Part shown: positions 50,555 to 60,326 of the stretch, one piece after another | Layout of the letters: each line of letters starts with the position of its first letter | How positions within the stretch are numbered: position 1 is the stretch's first letter | Origin: a bacterium | GTDB taxonomy: Bacteria > Armatimonadota > Abditibacteriia > Abditibacteriales > Abditibacteriaceae | Reading direction: 5' to 3' | DNA length: 64,000 nucleotides | Assembly (NCBI GenBank): GCA_004172935.1 | Contig: SDZD01000001.1 | Span: 238,635-302,634 of the forward strand | The notes under the pieces: model-generated | What the model was told of the DNA's origin: nothing | The model's database searches: none | The model's input: the letters and a program-made list of their open reading frames with translations, nothing else | Made by a program: the position numbers and the translations under genes

Positions 50555-53311
50555 ATGCTACAAACTATTTTTGCAAACGCCAATTCCAATCGCGAACAGG
50601 TCACAAACCAGCGAGCCGAGGAACTATTCAAAAGCCATAAACAAGAGATTTTCACCAATACCGACCGTCTTTTCGGCGGGTTGTTGTTGTTTCAGTGGGT
50701 AGCAGGCATTATCGCGGCTTTGATACTATCGCCGCGCACATGGGAAGGAGCCAGTAGTTCCGTTCACCCCCATGTTCTGGCAGCCATTTTTCTGGGCGCT
50801 GCCATCAATATATTCCCCATTTTTCTGGCCGTCGCGCATCCTGGCAAACCCCTGACTCGCTACACCATCAGCACAGCCCAAATGCTGATGTCTGGTTTAT
50901 TGATTCACCTTTCCGGCGGGCGAATCGAAACCCACTTTCACATCTTCGGTTCACTGGCATTTCTAGCCTTCTACCGCGATTGGCGCGTCTTGGTCCCAGC
51001 CACACTCATCGTCTGCCTCGATCACTTGTTCCGTGGCATCTTCTGGCCCCAATCGGTATATGGCGTGCTGACAGCAAGCCCGTGGCGTACTGTGGAGCAT
51101 GGCGCATGGGTTATCTTCGAAGACATATTTCTCGTCATCTCCTGCTTGCGTAGCACACGCGAGATGCGCGACATTGCCACACAACGCGCCCAACTCGAAA
51201 TCACCAACCAAATCATCGAAGAGAAAGTTGTGCAACGCACAGCCGAAGTAAAAGCCAGCGAAGAGCGCTTCCGTTTGCTGGTGGATGGCGTACAGGATTA
51301 CTCCATCATCATGCTCGACCCTCAAGGGCATGTCGCCAGCTGGAACGAAGGCGCCAAGCGAGTTCACGGTTACGAGGCCGAGGACATTCTCGGTAAACAC
51401 GTTTCGATTTTCCACCTCGCCGATGACCGCACTCTGACCCCAACAATGGAGGAAATCGCGCAAGCGGGCCGCGTCGAGGAAGAAGGCTGGCGTGTCCGTC
51501 CCGATAGGTCCACCTTCTGGGCCAACGTCATTTCCACCCCTCTCTACGATGAAAACGGGGCGTTGCGCGGCTTCTCCAAAATCACGCGCGATGTCACTCT
51601 ACACAAAGAAGCAGAAGAAACCCTGCAACGTGCCCACGACGATTTGGAAGATCGCGTCGAGCAACGCACAGCAGAACTGGCAAAGACCAACGTCGCGCTT
51701 CAGGCCGAAGTAATAGGTCACCAGAAGGCACAGGCCGAAATTCGCCTTCAAAATGCCCTGCTCGAAGCACAGGGCGAAGCAGCAGTCGAAGGCATCCTCG
51801 TCGTCTCCAACCAAGGCGAAGTGCTGTCTTATAACAAGCGCCTTCAAGAAATGTGGGACATCCCTCAAGCAGCCTTGGATTCCCGATCAGACCAACAGCT
51901 CCTCAAATATTCCCTGCCCAAAATCGCCGATTCGGACGTTTTCCTAGAGAAGGTCACACATCTCTATAATCACCACGACGAGAGATATAAGGACGAAATC
52001 AACCTCACTGACGGACATATCTTCGACTGCTATAGCACCCCATTGAAAATGGGCGATGACACTAGCCAGGGCCGCATCTGGTTCTTCCGCGACATCACCG
52101 AAGAAAAGGAAACAAACCTCGCTCTTCAACAGGCCAAAGCCGAAGCCGAGCAAGCCAACCACGCCAAAAGCGAGTTCTTGTCGCGTATGAGCCACGAGTT
52201 GCGCACTCCCATGAACGCCATTCTGGGATTTGCTCAACTTTTGGAACTCGACGACCTCAACGAAGAGCAAGAAGAAGGAGTCGCTCACATCCTCAAAGCG
52301 GGTCGCCATCTGCTGCACCTCATCAACGAAGTGCTGGAGATTTCCCGCATCGAAGCCGGACACCTCAACGTCTCGCTCGAACCCGTTTGCGTCGGCGAAA
52401 CCCTACAGGAAGCGCTGTCATTGATTAAGCCATTGGCCCAACAACGACAGGTGCTAGTGCATCCGTTCGAAAGCTGCGGTTGCCACGTCGTGGCCGACCG
52501 TCAGCGTCTCAAACAGGTCTTCTTAAACCTGTTCTCCAACGCCATCAAATACAACCGTCAGGGTGGCAGCGTGACAGTCGAATGCGAGAAAATCCCCGGC
52601 CAACTCTTCCACATCACCATCACCGATACCGGCTTGGGCATTCTTCCCCAGGACCTTCAGAAGCTCTTCACCCCCTTCGAGCGACTCGATGCCATCCACA
52701 GCACAATCGAAGGCACGGGGCTTGGTTTGGCTCTCTCTAAGCGCCTCATCGAAGCGATGGGCGGCGAAATGGGCGTAAAAAGCAAGGTCGGCGAAGGCAC
52801 CACTCTGTGGATTGATCTGCCATTGGTCGAAGCGCCGCTCGAACGCCACGAGCGCATTCATACCGAAGCGCACGACCAGCACAGGAATTCCGGGCCAAAA
52901 CGCACCGTGCTTTGCATCGAGGACAACCTCTCGAACTTGCGCCTCATCGAGCGCGTTCTACAGCATCAAACACACGTCACCCTGCTCTCAGCGATGCAGG
53001 GAAGTTTGGGGTTGGAACTCGCAGAGCAGCATAATCCCGACCTCATTCTTCTCGACTTGCATTTGCCCGATATGATGGGCGACGAGGTATTGCGCCGCCT
53101 TCAAGCGACGCCCGCCACTCGCCACATCCCCGTGGTCATGATTAGTGCCGACGCCACAACCGGACAAATCAAGCGCTTGCGTGATGCAGGAGCCTCCGAA
53201 TATCTCACCAAACCGTTGGATGTCAAACAATTCATCGACGTATTGAGTGAGAACCTACAAGAAGACCAACCCAAAGGAGGGAGTAACGAGGCCGCCCCTC
53301 TCCCCAGTTAA
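50555..53311 (+). CDS. Membrane-bound PAS hybrid histidine kinase
   Basis: This is a 918-residue sensor kinase. Residues 35-205: about six membrane helices with the conserved HLSGGRIETHFHIFGSLAFL loop, a membrane sensor module seen in many hybrid kinases. Next a PAS (about 245-360, FRLLVDGVQDYSIIMLDPQG), coiled coil, a second PAS-like region (about 405-520), HisKA with phosphoacceptor H547 in MSHELRTPMNAI, HATPase_c (N box LNLFSNAIKYN; G box GTGLGLALSKRLIEA), and a C-terminal receiver with D834 in LILLDLHLPD. It follows redB by 5 bp and precedes the HD-GYP regulator by 26 bp. Phosphotransfer to the HD-GYP regulator is likely. Confidence 0.93.
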   Translation: MLQTIFANANSNREQVTNQRAEELFKSHKQEIFTNTDRLFGGLLLFQWVAGIIAALILSPRTWEGASSSVHPHVLAAIFLGAAINIFPIFLAVAHPGKPLTRYTISTAQMLMSGLLIHLSGGRIETHFHIFGSLAFLAFYRDWRVLVPATLIVCLDHLFRGIFWPQSVYGVLTASPWRTVEHGAWVIFEDIFLVISCLRSTREMRDIATQRAQLEITNQIIEEKVVQRTAEVKASEERFRLLVDGVQDYSIIMLDPQGHVASWNEGAKRVHGYEAEDILGKHVSIFHLADDRTLTPTMEEIAQAGRVEEEGWRVRPDRSTFWANVISTPLYDENGALRGFSKITRDVTLHKEAEETLQRAHDDLEDRVEQRTAELAKTNVALQAEVIGHQKAQAEIRLQNALLEAQGEAAVEGILVVSNQGEVLSYNKRLQEMWDIPQAALDSRSDQQLLKYSLPKIADSDVFLEKVTHLYNHHDERYKDEINLTDGHIFDCYSTPLKMGDDTSQGRIWFFRDITEEKETNLALQQAKAEAEQANHAKSEFLSRMSHELRTPMNAILGFAQLLELDDLNEEQEEGVAHILKAGRHLLHLINEVLEISRIEAGHLNVSLEPVCVGETLQEALSLIKPLAQQRQVLVHPFESCGCHVVADRQRLKQVFLNLFSNAIKYNRQGGSVTVECEKIPGQLFHITITDTGLGILPQDLQKLFTPFERLDAIHSTIEGTGLGLALSKRLIEAMGGEMGVKSKVGEGTTLWIDLPLVEAPLERHERIHTEAHDQHRNSGPKRTVLCIEDNLSNLRLIERVLQHQTHVTLLSAMQGSLGLELAEQHNPDLILLDLHLPDMMGDEVLRRLQATPATRHIPVVMISADATTGQIKRLRDAGASEYLTKPLDVKQFIDVLSENLQEDQPKGGSNEAAPLPS

Positions 53312-53337
53312 AAGAACTGGCCGCTCCAGATTGCCAA

Positions 53338-54354
53338 ATGCCTAAATTCCCTTTTCTCGACGCCAAAATCCTTGTGGTAGATGACGAGCCAGCCAACGTA
53401 TTGCTCCTCGAACGCATCCTCAAAAAAGCGGGGTATATCAACGTGCGCAGCACGAACGACCCCTGCGAGGTTTTCGACCTCTTCGTGGAGGCCGAGCCGG
53501 ACCTCATCCTTTTGGATTTGATGATGCCGCGCATGAGTGGCTTCGATGTCATGGACCAACTCAGCCCCCTTATTCCCGAAGAGTCGTTTCTGCCCATCCT
53601 CATCCTCACCGCCGATGTAACCGCCGATGCCAAAAGGAAAGCCCTTTCCAGCGAAGCCACCGATTACATCCAAAAGCCCTTCGACCATACCGAGGTCGTG
53701 TTGCGCATCCGCAACCTGTTGGCGACGCGAAAGCTGCACTCAACCCTCGAAGATAGGGTGCGCGAACGCACAGCCCAATTAGCTCAGGCTCAAGTCGAAA
53801 TGCTCGACCGTTTGGCTCAAGCTGCGGAATTACGCGACGACGACACGGGCCAACATACCCAGCGGGTAGCCCGCACTTCGGCTCGTCTGGCCGAAGCGCT
53901 ATGCTTGCCGCCACATCAAGTCACCCTCATTCGACAGGCAGCCCCCTTGCATGACGTGGGCAAAATCGCCGTCTCCGATCTCATTCTCTTGAAACAGGGA
54001 AAACTCACCTGCGAAGAGTTCATCACCATGCAATCCCACGCCGCCGCAGGCGCGGCACTACTGGCGGACGGCCAATCCGAAGCAGTCGCGATGGCCGAGC
54101 GAATCGCCGGGAGTCACCACGAACGCTGGGATGGCAAAGGCTACCCCAACGGACTCGCGGGTGAGGACATTCCATTGGAAGGCCGTATCGTAGCCGTAGC
54201 CGACGTTTTCGATGCCCTCACCCACCAACGCCCCTACAAAGCGGCATGGCCAATCAATGATGCCGTCACCGAAATCAAGCGCCATAGCGGACTTCAATTC
54301 GACCCGAAAGTCGTTGAAGCCTTCATGACGCTCGATTACGAAGAATTGGTGTGA
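53338..54354 (+). CDS. Response regulator with HD-GYP phosphodiesterase output
   Basis: This 338-residue protein has an N-terminal receiver (D60 in LILLDLMMPR; KPFDHTEVVLRI at its end) and a coiled-coil linker (about 125-165) leading to an HD-GYP domain. Motifs are PLHDVGKIAV (HD) and SHHERWDGKGYPNGL followed by RIVAVADVFDALTHQRPYK. HD-GYP domains hydrolyse cyclic di-GMP, so the operon probably lowers c-di-GMP when activated. It is the last gene of the redB-kinase operon, two bases from the convergent pnkp stop. Confidence 0.95.
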   Translation: MPKFPFLDAKILVVDDEPANVLLLERILKKAGYINVRSTNDPCEVFDLFVEAEPDLILLDLMMPRMSGFDVMDQLSPLIPEESFLPILILTADVTADAKRKALSSEATDYIQKPFDHTEVVLRIRNLLATRKLHSTLEDRVRERTAQLAQAQVEMLDRLAQAAELRDDDTGQHTQRVARTSARLAEALCLPPHQVTLIRQAAPLHDVGKIAVSDLILLKQGKLTCEEFITMQSHAAAGAALLADGQSEAVAMAERIAGSHHERWDGKGYPNGLAGEDIPLEGRIVAVADVFDALTHQRPYKAAWPINDAVTEIKRHSGLQFDPKVVEAFMTLDYEELV

Positions 54355-54356
54355 AT

Positions 54357-56885
54357 CTACAAACGGGGGTCTACGGGTTCACTTTCCAAAGCCAACACGC
54401 CCCACACGCACTCGTGAACTCGGCGTAGCCCTTCCCCCGCGACGAAGCGAGTCAATGCCTCGGCCCCCAACGCCCACTCGCGTAATGCCAGCGAGCGCTT
54501 AGCTCCCAGCCCACGCTTGCGCAGCCGTTCGAGGTTCTGCGGCAACAGGTACTCCGGTCCATAAATAATGCGCAGGTATTCCGGCCCGCGACACTTGAGG
54601 GCGGGCTGCACCAGACGCCCGTCGTGATGGTTCACCCACTCCAACGGCTTCACCACCATCCCTTCGCCGCCACTGGCTGTCAACTCCGTCCACCACTTCT
54701 CGGCATCCGCCACAGCGCTTTCGTCCGCTAAATCGACGACTTTGAACGGCGTCGCGACGCAAATCGGTTCGTGCAACGCCAGCTTCGCCAGCGTCTCCAT
54801 GTGCCACACATGCGACTTGTCGATGTGAACCGTGCCCTCGCTCGCCAGCAGATGAAAAGGCGCGAACTTCAAATCTTCAACCGAGTTCACAGGCCAGCAG
54901 TAGCGCTCGAAAGCCGAGCGATAACGCCCCATCGCATCTTCGCGAACGGCGGCTTCCTCTACCCACGCCCCAACATCGACTCCCGCCTTCGCCGCCGCGA
55001 CCAAAGCGGCATGAGCCACCGTCAAAGCCGAAGCCCCCGCATCAGCGACAGGAGCATACTGGCGCGCGATCAGCTCCTGAGCCTTCGCCGACCACGGCAT
55101 CAGCTCAGCATCGAAGCAGAACCAATCGGTGTCGAACTCCTCCCACCAGTTCAGCCGCGTCATGGCTGCTCTCAGTCGTTCGAGAACCTCGCCTTCCAAA
55201 CTGCGGTCATCAAAAAAGCGCCGCCCGGTGCGCGTCCAGATCGCCCCCGACTCGCCCTCGATACCAAAACGACGCAATGCCGCCTTTTCGTCGCGACAAA
55301 TCACTGCCACTGCGCGCGACCCCATATGCTTCTCTTCGCAAACCACGGTGCCAATCCCATTCTCACGGAAGTAGCTCCAAATCGTCGCCGGATGCTCCAA
55401 TAACCCCAAATCAGCGGGCGCCGTCGCAGTAGGCGACATGGTGGGCGGCAAATGAATCAACCAGCGCGGGTCAGTACCAAAGCGCGACAGCACCTCAAGC
55501 GCAGCGGCGCCCTGCTCTGCCCCAATAGTGATGCGGTTCATCCACTGGTTTTCCAGAATGCGCTTGCCGCTGACATCCGCGAAGTCGAGGACTTCATCGG
55601 CGGCCATAATGGAATCCGAATCGACAAACCCCAAAGGCCGCGCAGGTTCGGCATAAGTCTCAAGCGCCACCACCTCCACCAATTCGCGTTCGGGCCAACG
55701 CAGCGCCGTCATCTTGCCGCCAAAAACGCATCCAGTGTCGATGTCAATGGTATTGTTCAACCACTGAGCGCGCGGAACCGGCGTATGCCCATAAACCACT
55801 GCCGCTTTGCCTCGATAATCCTGTGCCCACGGATAGCGAACGGGCAAGCCGAACTCGTCCGTCTCCCCCGTCGTTTCGCCATACATACAAAACGAGCGAA
55901 CGGTCCCCGAACTACGCCCCTGAAATTCGGCTTTACAGCCCGCGTGAGCAACAACAAGACGCCCACCATCCAACACATAGTGCGAAATCAGCCCATCCAG
56001 AAACGCGCGCATCCGCTCGCGGAACGGCTCATCCCGCGCGTCCAAATCGGCGATAGAGGTCGCCAACCCATGATTAACCTTCGGCTTCTTTCCCTCAAGG
56101 TAGCGCAACAGCTTATCGTCGTGGTTGCCGCGCACACAAAACGCCGCCCCCTCCGAAACCATGCTCTCCACGATGTCAAGCACATCACCAACGCGCGGTC
56201 CTCGGTCCACAAGGTCGCCCACGAAAAGCGCTGTGCGCTCGGCATGTCGATAAGTTCCGCTCTCGTCGCGCTCATAGCCCAACTTGCCCAGAAGCGCCTC
56301 TAGCTCATCGCCGCATCCATGTACGTCACCGATAATATCGAATGGTCCAGTCAAATCGCGGCGATCATTGAACAGTGGCACGCGCTCAACGCTGGCTTTA
56401 TCGACTTCCTCGACGCCATTAAGCACGAAAACACGACGAAACCCTTCGCGTTCGAGATAACGAAGCGAACCCCGCAAATCGCGTGTATGGTTGCGCACCA
56501 CATGCGGCCCGAAATCGCGGTCTGGCCGCAACGCATTGCGCTCCTGACACACCGCTTCCGGCACATTAAGCACGATAGCGACAGGAAAAAGGTGATGCTT
56601 ACGCGCCAACTGAATCAATGCCTGCCGACTCGCAGCCTGGACGTTAGTCGCATCAACAACAGTGAGTCGCAGGTTATTCAGCCGCTTCTCGATGATGTAG
56701 TGCAGAACGGCAAAAGCATCGGTGGTAGCCTCCAACGAGTTCTCGTCATCAGAAACAAGACCTCGGCAAAAATCGCTGGAAACAACCTCCGTAGCGAGAA
56801 AATGGCGTCTGGCAAAAGACGACTTTCCTGCTCCGCTCGCGCCAACAAGCACGACCAAACAGGGTTCGGGAAGAGAAATTTTCAT
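54357..56885 (-). CDS. pnkp: Bacterial polynucleotide kinase-phosphatase-ligase Pnkp
   Basis: This is an 842-residue three-domain RNA repair enzyme. Kinase domain 1-170: Walker A GASGAGKS (K21, S22) and D38/R41 in SSDFCRG, at the same positions as in Clostridium thermocellum Pnkp. Metallophosphatase about 180-400: GDVHG (D187, H189), GDLVDRGP, RGNHDD, AHAG and GHTP. Nucleotidyltransferase about 475-842: K519 in CEEKHMGSRAV as the adenylated lysine, plus downstream EGMVVKP (motif V-like). Pnkp heals and, together with Hen1, seals cleaved RNA and protects the repaired site by 2'-O-methylation. It lies 83 bp after hen1 on the same strand. Confidence 0.96.
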   Translation of the reverse strand: MKISLPEPCLVVLVGASGAGKSSFARRHFLATEVVSSDFCRGLVSDDENSLEATTDAFAVLHYIIEKRLNNLRLTVVDATNVQAASRQALIQLARKHHLFPVAIVLNVPEAVCQERNALRPDRDFGPHVVRNHTRDLRGSLRYLEREGFRRVFVLNGVEEVDKASVERVPLFNDRRDLTGPFDIIGDVHGCGDELEALLGKLGYERDESGTYRHAERTALFVGDLVDRGPRVGDVLDIVESMVSEGAAFCVRGNHDDKLLRYLEGKKPKVNHGLATSIADLDARDEPFRERMRAFLDGLISHYVLDGGRLVVAHAGCKAEFQGRSSGTVRSFCMYGETTGETDEFGLPVRYPWAQDYRGKAAVVYGHTPVPRAQWLNNTIDIDTGCVFGGKMTALRWPERELVEVVALETYAEPARPLGFVDSDSIMAADEVLDFADVSGKRILENQWMNRITIGAEQGAAALEVLSRFGTDPRWLIHLPPTMSPTATAPADLGLLEHPATIWSYFRENGIGTVVCEEKHMGSRAVAVICRDEKAALRRFGIEGESGAIWTRTGRRFFDDRSLEGEVLERLRAAMTRLNWWEEFDTDWFCFDAELMPWSAKAQELIARQYAPVADAGASALTVAHAALVAAAKAGVDVGAWVEEAAVREDAMGRYRSAFERYCWPVNSVEDLKFAPFHLLASEGTVHIDKSHVWHMETLAKLALHEPICVATPFKVVDLADESAVADAEKWWTELTASGGEGMVVKPLEWVNHHDGRLVQPALKCRGPEYLRIIYGPEYLLPQNLERLRKRGLGAKRSLALREWALGAEALTRFVAGEGLRRVHECVWGVLALESEPVDPRL

Positions 56886-56968
56886 AATTTATTTTGCGCT
56901 AGAGTTTGAAACTCCTGCGACTAATGGGGAGCAATAGCCAGTAACTCATCGCTCCCAACTCACAACTC

Positions 56969-58330
56969 CTAAATCGCGTTACGACGGAAAACCGCCATCT
57001 GTGATGGCGCTCCCAGAGTTTCATGTTCTGGCCCCAACGGGCTGGTTTCCACCGAGTAATTGAACTTGTCGGCGACGCCTGTAGCCCACGCCTCGAACTC
57101 AGCGCGCGTCCACTCGAAGCGGTGATCGCGGTGACGCATCGAATCAGCGGGCAACGACTCCCACACCGAGTTATATTCACGGTTCGGCGTCGTCACAACC
57201 ACCATGCCGGGCCGTGCGAACTCCCACACCACTCGCTCCAAAGCCGGAAGCCGAGCCATGTCTAGATGCTCGATAACCTCGACCAATGCCGCCGCATCGA
57301 AGCCGGAGTAACGCTCATCGCGGTAAGTCAGCACGCCGAACAACAGCTCGACGCGCTCCTTCTGGCGCTCAGACATTCGCTCCAACCGCAACTTATCGGA
57401 GGCCGCCTCAAGGGCGCGGTGCGAAGCATCAATGCCACGCACCAGCTCGAACTGCCCTTCTTTAAGCAATTCGCGCATCAATCGCCCTTCGCCGCACCCC
57501 AGATCGAGAACACGCCGCGCCCCCGCTTCTTTAAGAACACGCGCGACGGTATTAAGACGGATCTCATGCAGCGACAGTGGGCGCTCGGCGCGCTGTTCTT
57601 CTTCATCCTTGGCCGCATCGCTTGTTTCGTCGCCTTCCTCAATGGGAGCCAACCGTTCGAGAGCGACACGAATAAGTCGCTTCTGCTTCTTCAAATAACG
57701 AGCGACAATCAGTTCGCGTTCAGGATGCTGTTCGAGCCATCCCGTCCCGCGACGCAGCAACTTCTCGACCTCATCTTCGCCGATGTAATAGTGCTTATTG
57801 TCATCCAGAACCGGAATCAGCACATACAGGTGGCTCAGCAAGTCGCTGAGTTTGGTCGTCGCCCGCAACACAAGGCGGCTATGGCGCTTGCCAACCGCAG
57901 TCGCCTCGACTTCATAGCCAAGCGGCCCAAACAGCCGCTCTAGAAACTGCGGAGTAGCGGGCACGCCCTCGACTTGAGCCAACAATGGAATCGCGGTTTG
58001 AGCCAGTTCGGGCTTTTCCTTGCAAACCCCGCTCATCGCCGAGCGCAGCACTTGCGCGATAGCGACACTCAAAAACGAAGTCGCCGCATATGGTCGGTCA
58101 TTGACGTACTGCGACAAAAGCCCTTCGCCCGAATTTTTGCCGCGCACCAGCGCGACGGGGTCAACATCGAGCATCAGCGCACAAGTGCAGTTCTCATCGC
58201 TAGATTCGGGGTAAAAGATGCGTGCCGTCCCGAACGACAGGTTGAACTCCTGAGCGCGGGCCGGATTCTTTGCCAGTAAAAAACCTAAGTCGGTGGCAGG
58301 ATAATGCGTAGTGGAGAGTTGGAGGAGCAT
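56969..58330 (-). CDS. hen1: 3'-terminal RNA ribose 2'-O-methyltransferase Hen1
   Basis: This is a 453-residue bacterial Hen1. Residues 1-245 are the Hen1-specific N-terminal part, which stimulates the Pnkp ligase domain. The C-terminal methyltransferase has VLDLGCGEGRL (275-285) for SAM and the Mn-binding motif E351-x-x-E354-H355 in VEVIEHLD, with H403 in MRHRDHRFEW as the likely fourth ligand (spacing as in C. thermocellum Hen1). It methylates the 2'-OH at the 3' end of cleaved RNA before ligation, which blocks repeated cleavage by ribotoxins. It lies 32 bp after the third family A gene and 83 bp before pnkp. Confidence 0.96.
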   Translation of the reverse strand: MLLQLSTTHYPATDLGFLLAKNPARAQEFNLSFGTARIFYPESSDENCTCALMLDVDPVALVRGKNSGEGLLSQYVNDRPYAATSFLSVAIAQVLRSAMSGVCKEKPELAQTAIPLLAQVEGVPATPQFLERLFGPLGYEVEATAVGKRHSRLVLRATTKLSDLLSHLYVLIPVLDDNKHYYIGEDEVEKLLRRGTGWLEQHPERELIVARYLKKQKRLIRVALERLAPIEEGDETSDAAKDEEEQRAERPLSLHEIRLNTVARVLKEAGARRVLDLGCGEGRLMRELLKEGQFELVRGIDASHRALEAASDKLRLERMSERQKERVELLFGVLTYRDERYSGFDAAALVEVIEHLDMARLPALERVVWEFARPGMVVVTTPNREYNSVWESLPADSMRHRDHRFEWTRAEFEAWATGVADKFNYSVETSPLGPEHETLGAPSQMAVFRRNAI

Positions 58331-58362
58331 TTCAAGCCGAATAGTGTGACAGCTTATTGCAC

Positions 58363-59331
58363 CTATTCACCATGTTCAGCCAACCAGTTGCGCCAGCGCA
58401 ACTTGGCTTCCATCCGCTCATGCTGGCTGGGTTGCAAGGCATAGGCCTGAAATTGTCGCATCAAACTCGGCATCCAGCGCATAACACAGCGTTGCCCCCA
58501 ATATTCCCCATTGAAGGGCGCAAAGTGATTCCATAACCGCTCAACGGCGGCCCCTAATTGTGGCGGCGCCTCGCAATGATCGTGCTTGTCGAAACCAAAT
58601 ACCCATGAGTTGTCTGGCTCCGAGACAAATATAGTCCACTCATTCCCTTGTTCCCACAACGAGTCTTCGCACAGCAACGCACACAAAAGCCAATCCTGAA
58701 ATTCGGCGCTCTGCGCCTCACGACTATCACGAGGCCAATTCCAAAACCTATCGGTCTTCTCTTCGTCATCCAGCAAAGACCATTGCCAAGCGAAGGAAGC
58801 TGGCGCAGAGGGGTCATCTAATGCCCCTTGAAGCTGCCCCCAAATATCAAAAGCCGAACGCTCTATAAATGCCCCTACCCCTTCATCCGAAAATAATTGA
58901 AACGCAGCCCGTTGCCGCGCCCAGCCATCAGGCAAAATCCAACTCCCCTCCCCATCGTGACAAATAGAAACCAATGAATGCGCGATTTCACCTCGTCCCC
59001 GCAACTGCCCTGCTTCATTGAGAAAGAATACACGCCCCGCCCTGAATTTCATCGTTCCCGTCGATACCTGAATAAGCACTTCTTCTAGCAAGCTTTTATC
59101 AAAGAAAGCACCATTAAAAGGTCTTTCGGCGTTGCAAAATTTATCGAATACGCAAAAATAATCGTCACGCTCGATGTTGCGCAAGTAAATGGTATAGAAC
59201 AGATTATGGGGAAAACCCATAGTAAAAACTTCCCACTCGCGGGGCAAACCTTCGAGTGACAGCACATACGAAGCGACATTCGGCTCCAGCATCACGTCAC
59301 AGGGCAATTGCCATGAATGAATAGAGTTCAT
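58363..59331 (-). CDS. Paralogous family A, member 3 (unknown function)
   Basis: This is a 322-residue soluble, acidic, Trp-rich protein without a recognised domain. Conserved family blocks: DYFCVFDKFCN, KFRAGRVFFLNEAGQLRGRGE, DPSAPASFAWQWSLLDDEEK, FQDWLLCALLCEDSLWEQGN, NHFAPFNGEYWGQRCVMRW, and the C-terminal signature SQHERMEAKLRWRNWLAE. It is the most divergent of the three in this array. Its start overlaps the stop of the preceding family gene by ATGA; its stop is 32 bp from the hen1 start, so it is probably co-transcribed with hen1 and pnkp. Confidence 0.75.
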   Translation of the reverse strand: MNSIHSWQLPCDVMLEPNVASYVLSLEGLPREWEVFTMGFPHNLFYTIYLRNIERDDYFCVFDKFCNAERPFNGAFFDKSLLEEVLIQVSTGTMKFRAGRVFFLNEAGQLRGRGEIAHSLVSICHDGEGSWILPDGWARQRAAFQLFSDEGVGAFIERSAFDIWGQLQGALDDPSAPASFAWQWSLLDDEEKTDRFWNWPRDSREAQSAEFQDWLLCALLCEDSLWEQGNEWTIFVSEPDNSWVFGFDKHDHCEAPPQLGAAVERLWNHFAPFNGEYWGQRCVMRWMPSLMRQFQAYALQPSQHERMEAKLRWRNWLAEHGE

Positions 59332-60326
59332 TTGGCCTCCACCCAGTCGCGCCAGCGCATCATAGCTTCCATTCGCTCATGCGCGGTCGGCTCACGAGTC
59401 TCCACGAAAAATGTGTCCCACGTCGGCGAATACCCCGATGCCCACTCGCTTTTCCCCTGCTTCCACTGACGAACACATTCATGGCGCAAAACATCTTCGT
59501 TAAAGGGCGCCATTCCATTCCACAGAAGCTCGATTGCCTTACTCAACCAGTCGGGCACATCGCGCAGTTCCGCCTCAGGCTCTGGCGACAGCAAAATCTC
59601 CGAGGCGCTCGAAACCGAACACTGCCAACTCCCCTCTTCTTCCCATATCGTGTCGTCACTCAACAGGGCACACAAAAGCAACGCCTGAAACTGCGCGCGC
59701 AGTCGCTCTCGCTCGGCGCGCGACCAGTTCCACAACAGGTCTTCCCGCTCATCATCGCTCTTACTCACCCAATCTCGTGCAAATGAGGCATCGCTGTTGG
59801 GGTCGCCTAACGCCTCCTCCAGAAGCCACCAGATATATAGTGCCGAATGGCTGGTGAACTCCTTCAAACTCGTCTCATCGAAAAGCCGAAATGGCGCCTT
59901 CACCTGCGTCCAATCCACATCCTCGTCATCAATCCATCTCTTCCAAATACCTCGCCCATCGGCGCGGATAACGATGGCTGCCCTGGCAACTTCGCCATAT
60001 CGGCGCAATTGCCCCTCCTGATCGAGAAAATACAAACGCCCAATCTTGGCCCGATTTAAGGCATCAATGCCCATCGTTCGCAATTGCCAGCCCTCGACAG
60101 CCACAAGTTGGTTAACCTGCGCCGAGTTGCCCGCCGAATCGCAGATACAAAACAGGTCTTTGTTCCAATCCGAGCGTAACCAGATATAGTTGATCGTTTC
60201 GCCCAGACAGGGAAACGCCACAACTTGCCACTGGGTGGGTCGCCCCTCAAACGAGCGTGAGAACTCCTCGACATCTATCCCGGAAATATCATCAGTTGGC
60301 CACTGCCACGAGGGACATTTGTTCAT
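59328..60326 (-). CDS. Paralogous family A, member 4 (unknown function)
   Basis: This is a 332-residue relative of the flanking genes. Blocks: PSWQWPTDDISGIDVEEFSR at the N-terminus, DLFCICDSAGN, NRAKIGRLYFLDQEGQLRRY, DASFARDWVSKSDDEREDLL, LLCALLSDDTIWEEEGSW, MAPFNEDVLRHECVRQWKQG, and the signature TAHERMEAMMRWRDWVEA. It overlaps both neighbours by the four bases ATGA. No signal peptide, membrane segment or known catalytic motif is visible. Confidence 0.75.
   Translation of the reverse strand: MNKCPSWQWPTDDISGIDVEEFSRSFEGRPTQWQVVAFPCLGETINYIWLRSDWNKDLFCICDSAGNSAQVNQLVAVEGWQLRTMGIDALNRAKIGRLYFLDQEGQLRRYGEVARAAIVIRADGRGIWKRWIDDEDVDWTQVKAPFRLFDETSLKEFTSHSALYIWWLLEEALGDPNSDASFARDWVSKSDDEREDLLWNWSRAERERLRAQFQALLLCALLSDDTIWEEEGSWQCSVSSASEILLSPEPEAELRDVPDWLSKAIELLWNGMAPFNEDVLRHECVRQWKQGKSEWASGYSPTWDTFFVETREPTAHERMEAMMRWRDWVEAK

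Noticed and set aside
58331..58362. Terminator between family A and hen1 that would split the operon
   Set aside because: The 32-bp gap has no stem-loop with a T-run, so co-transcription stays the simpler reading.
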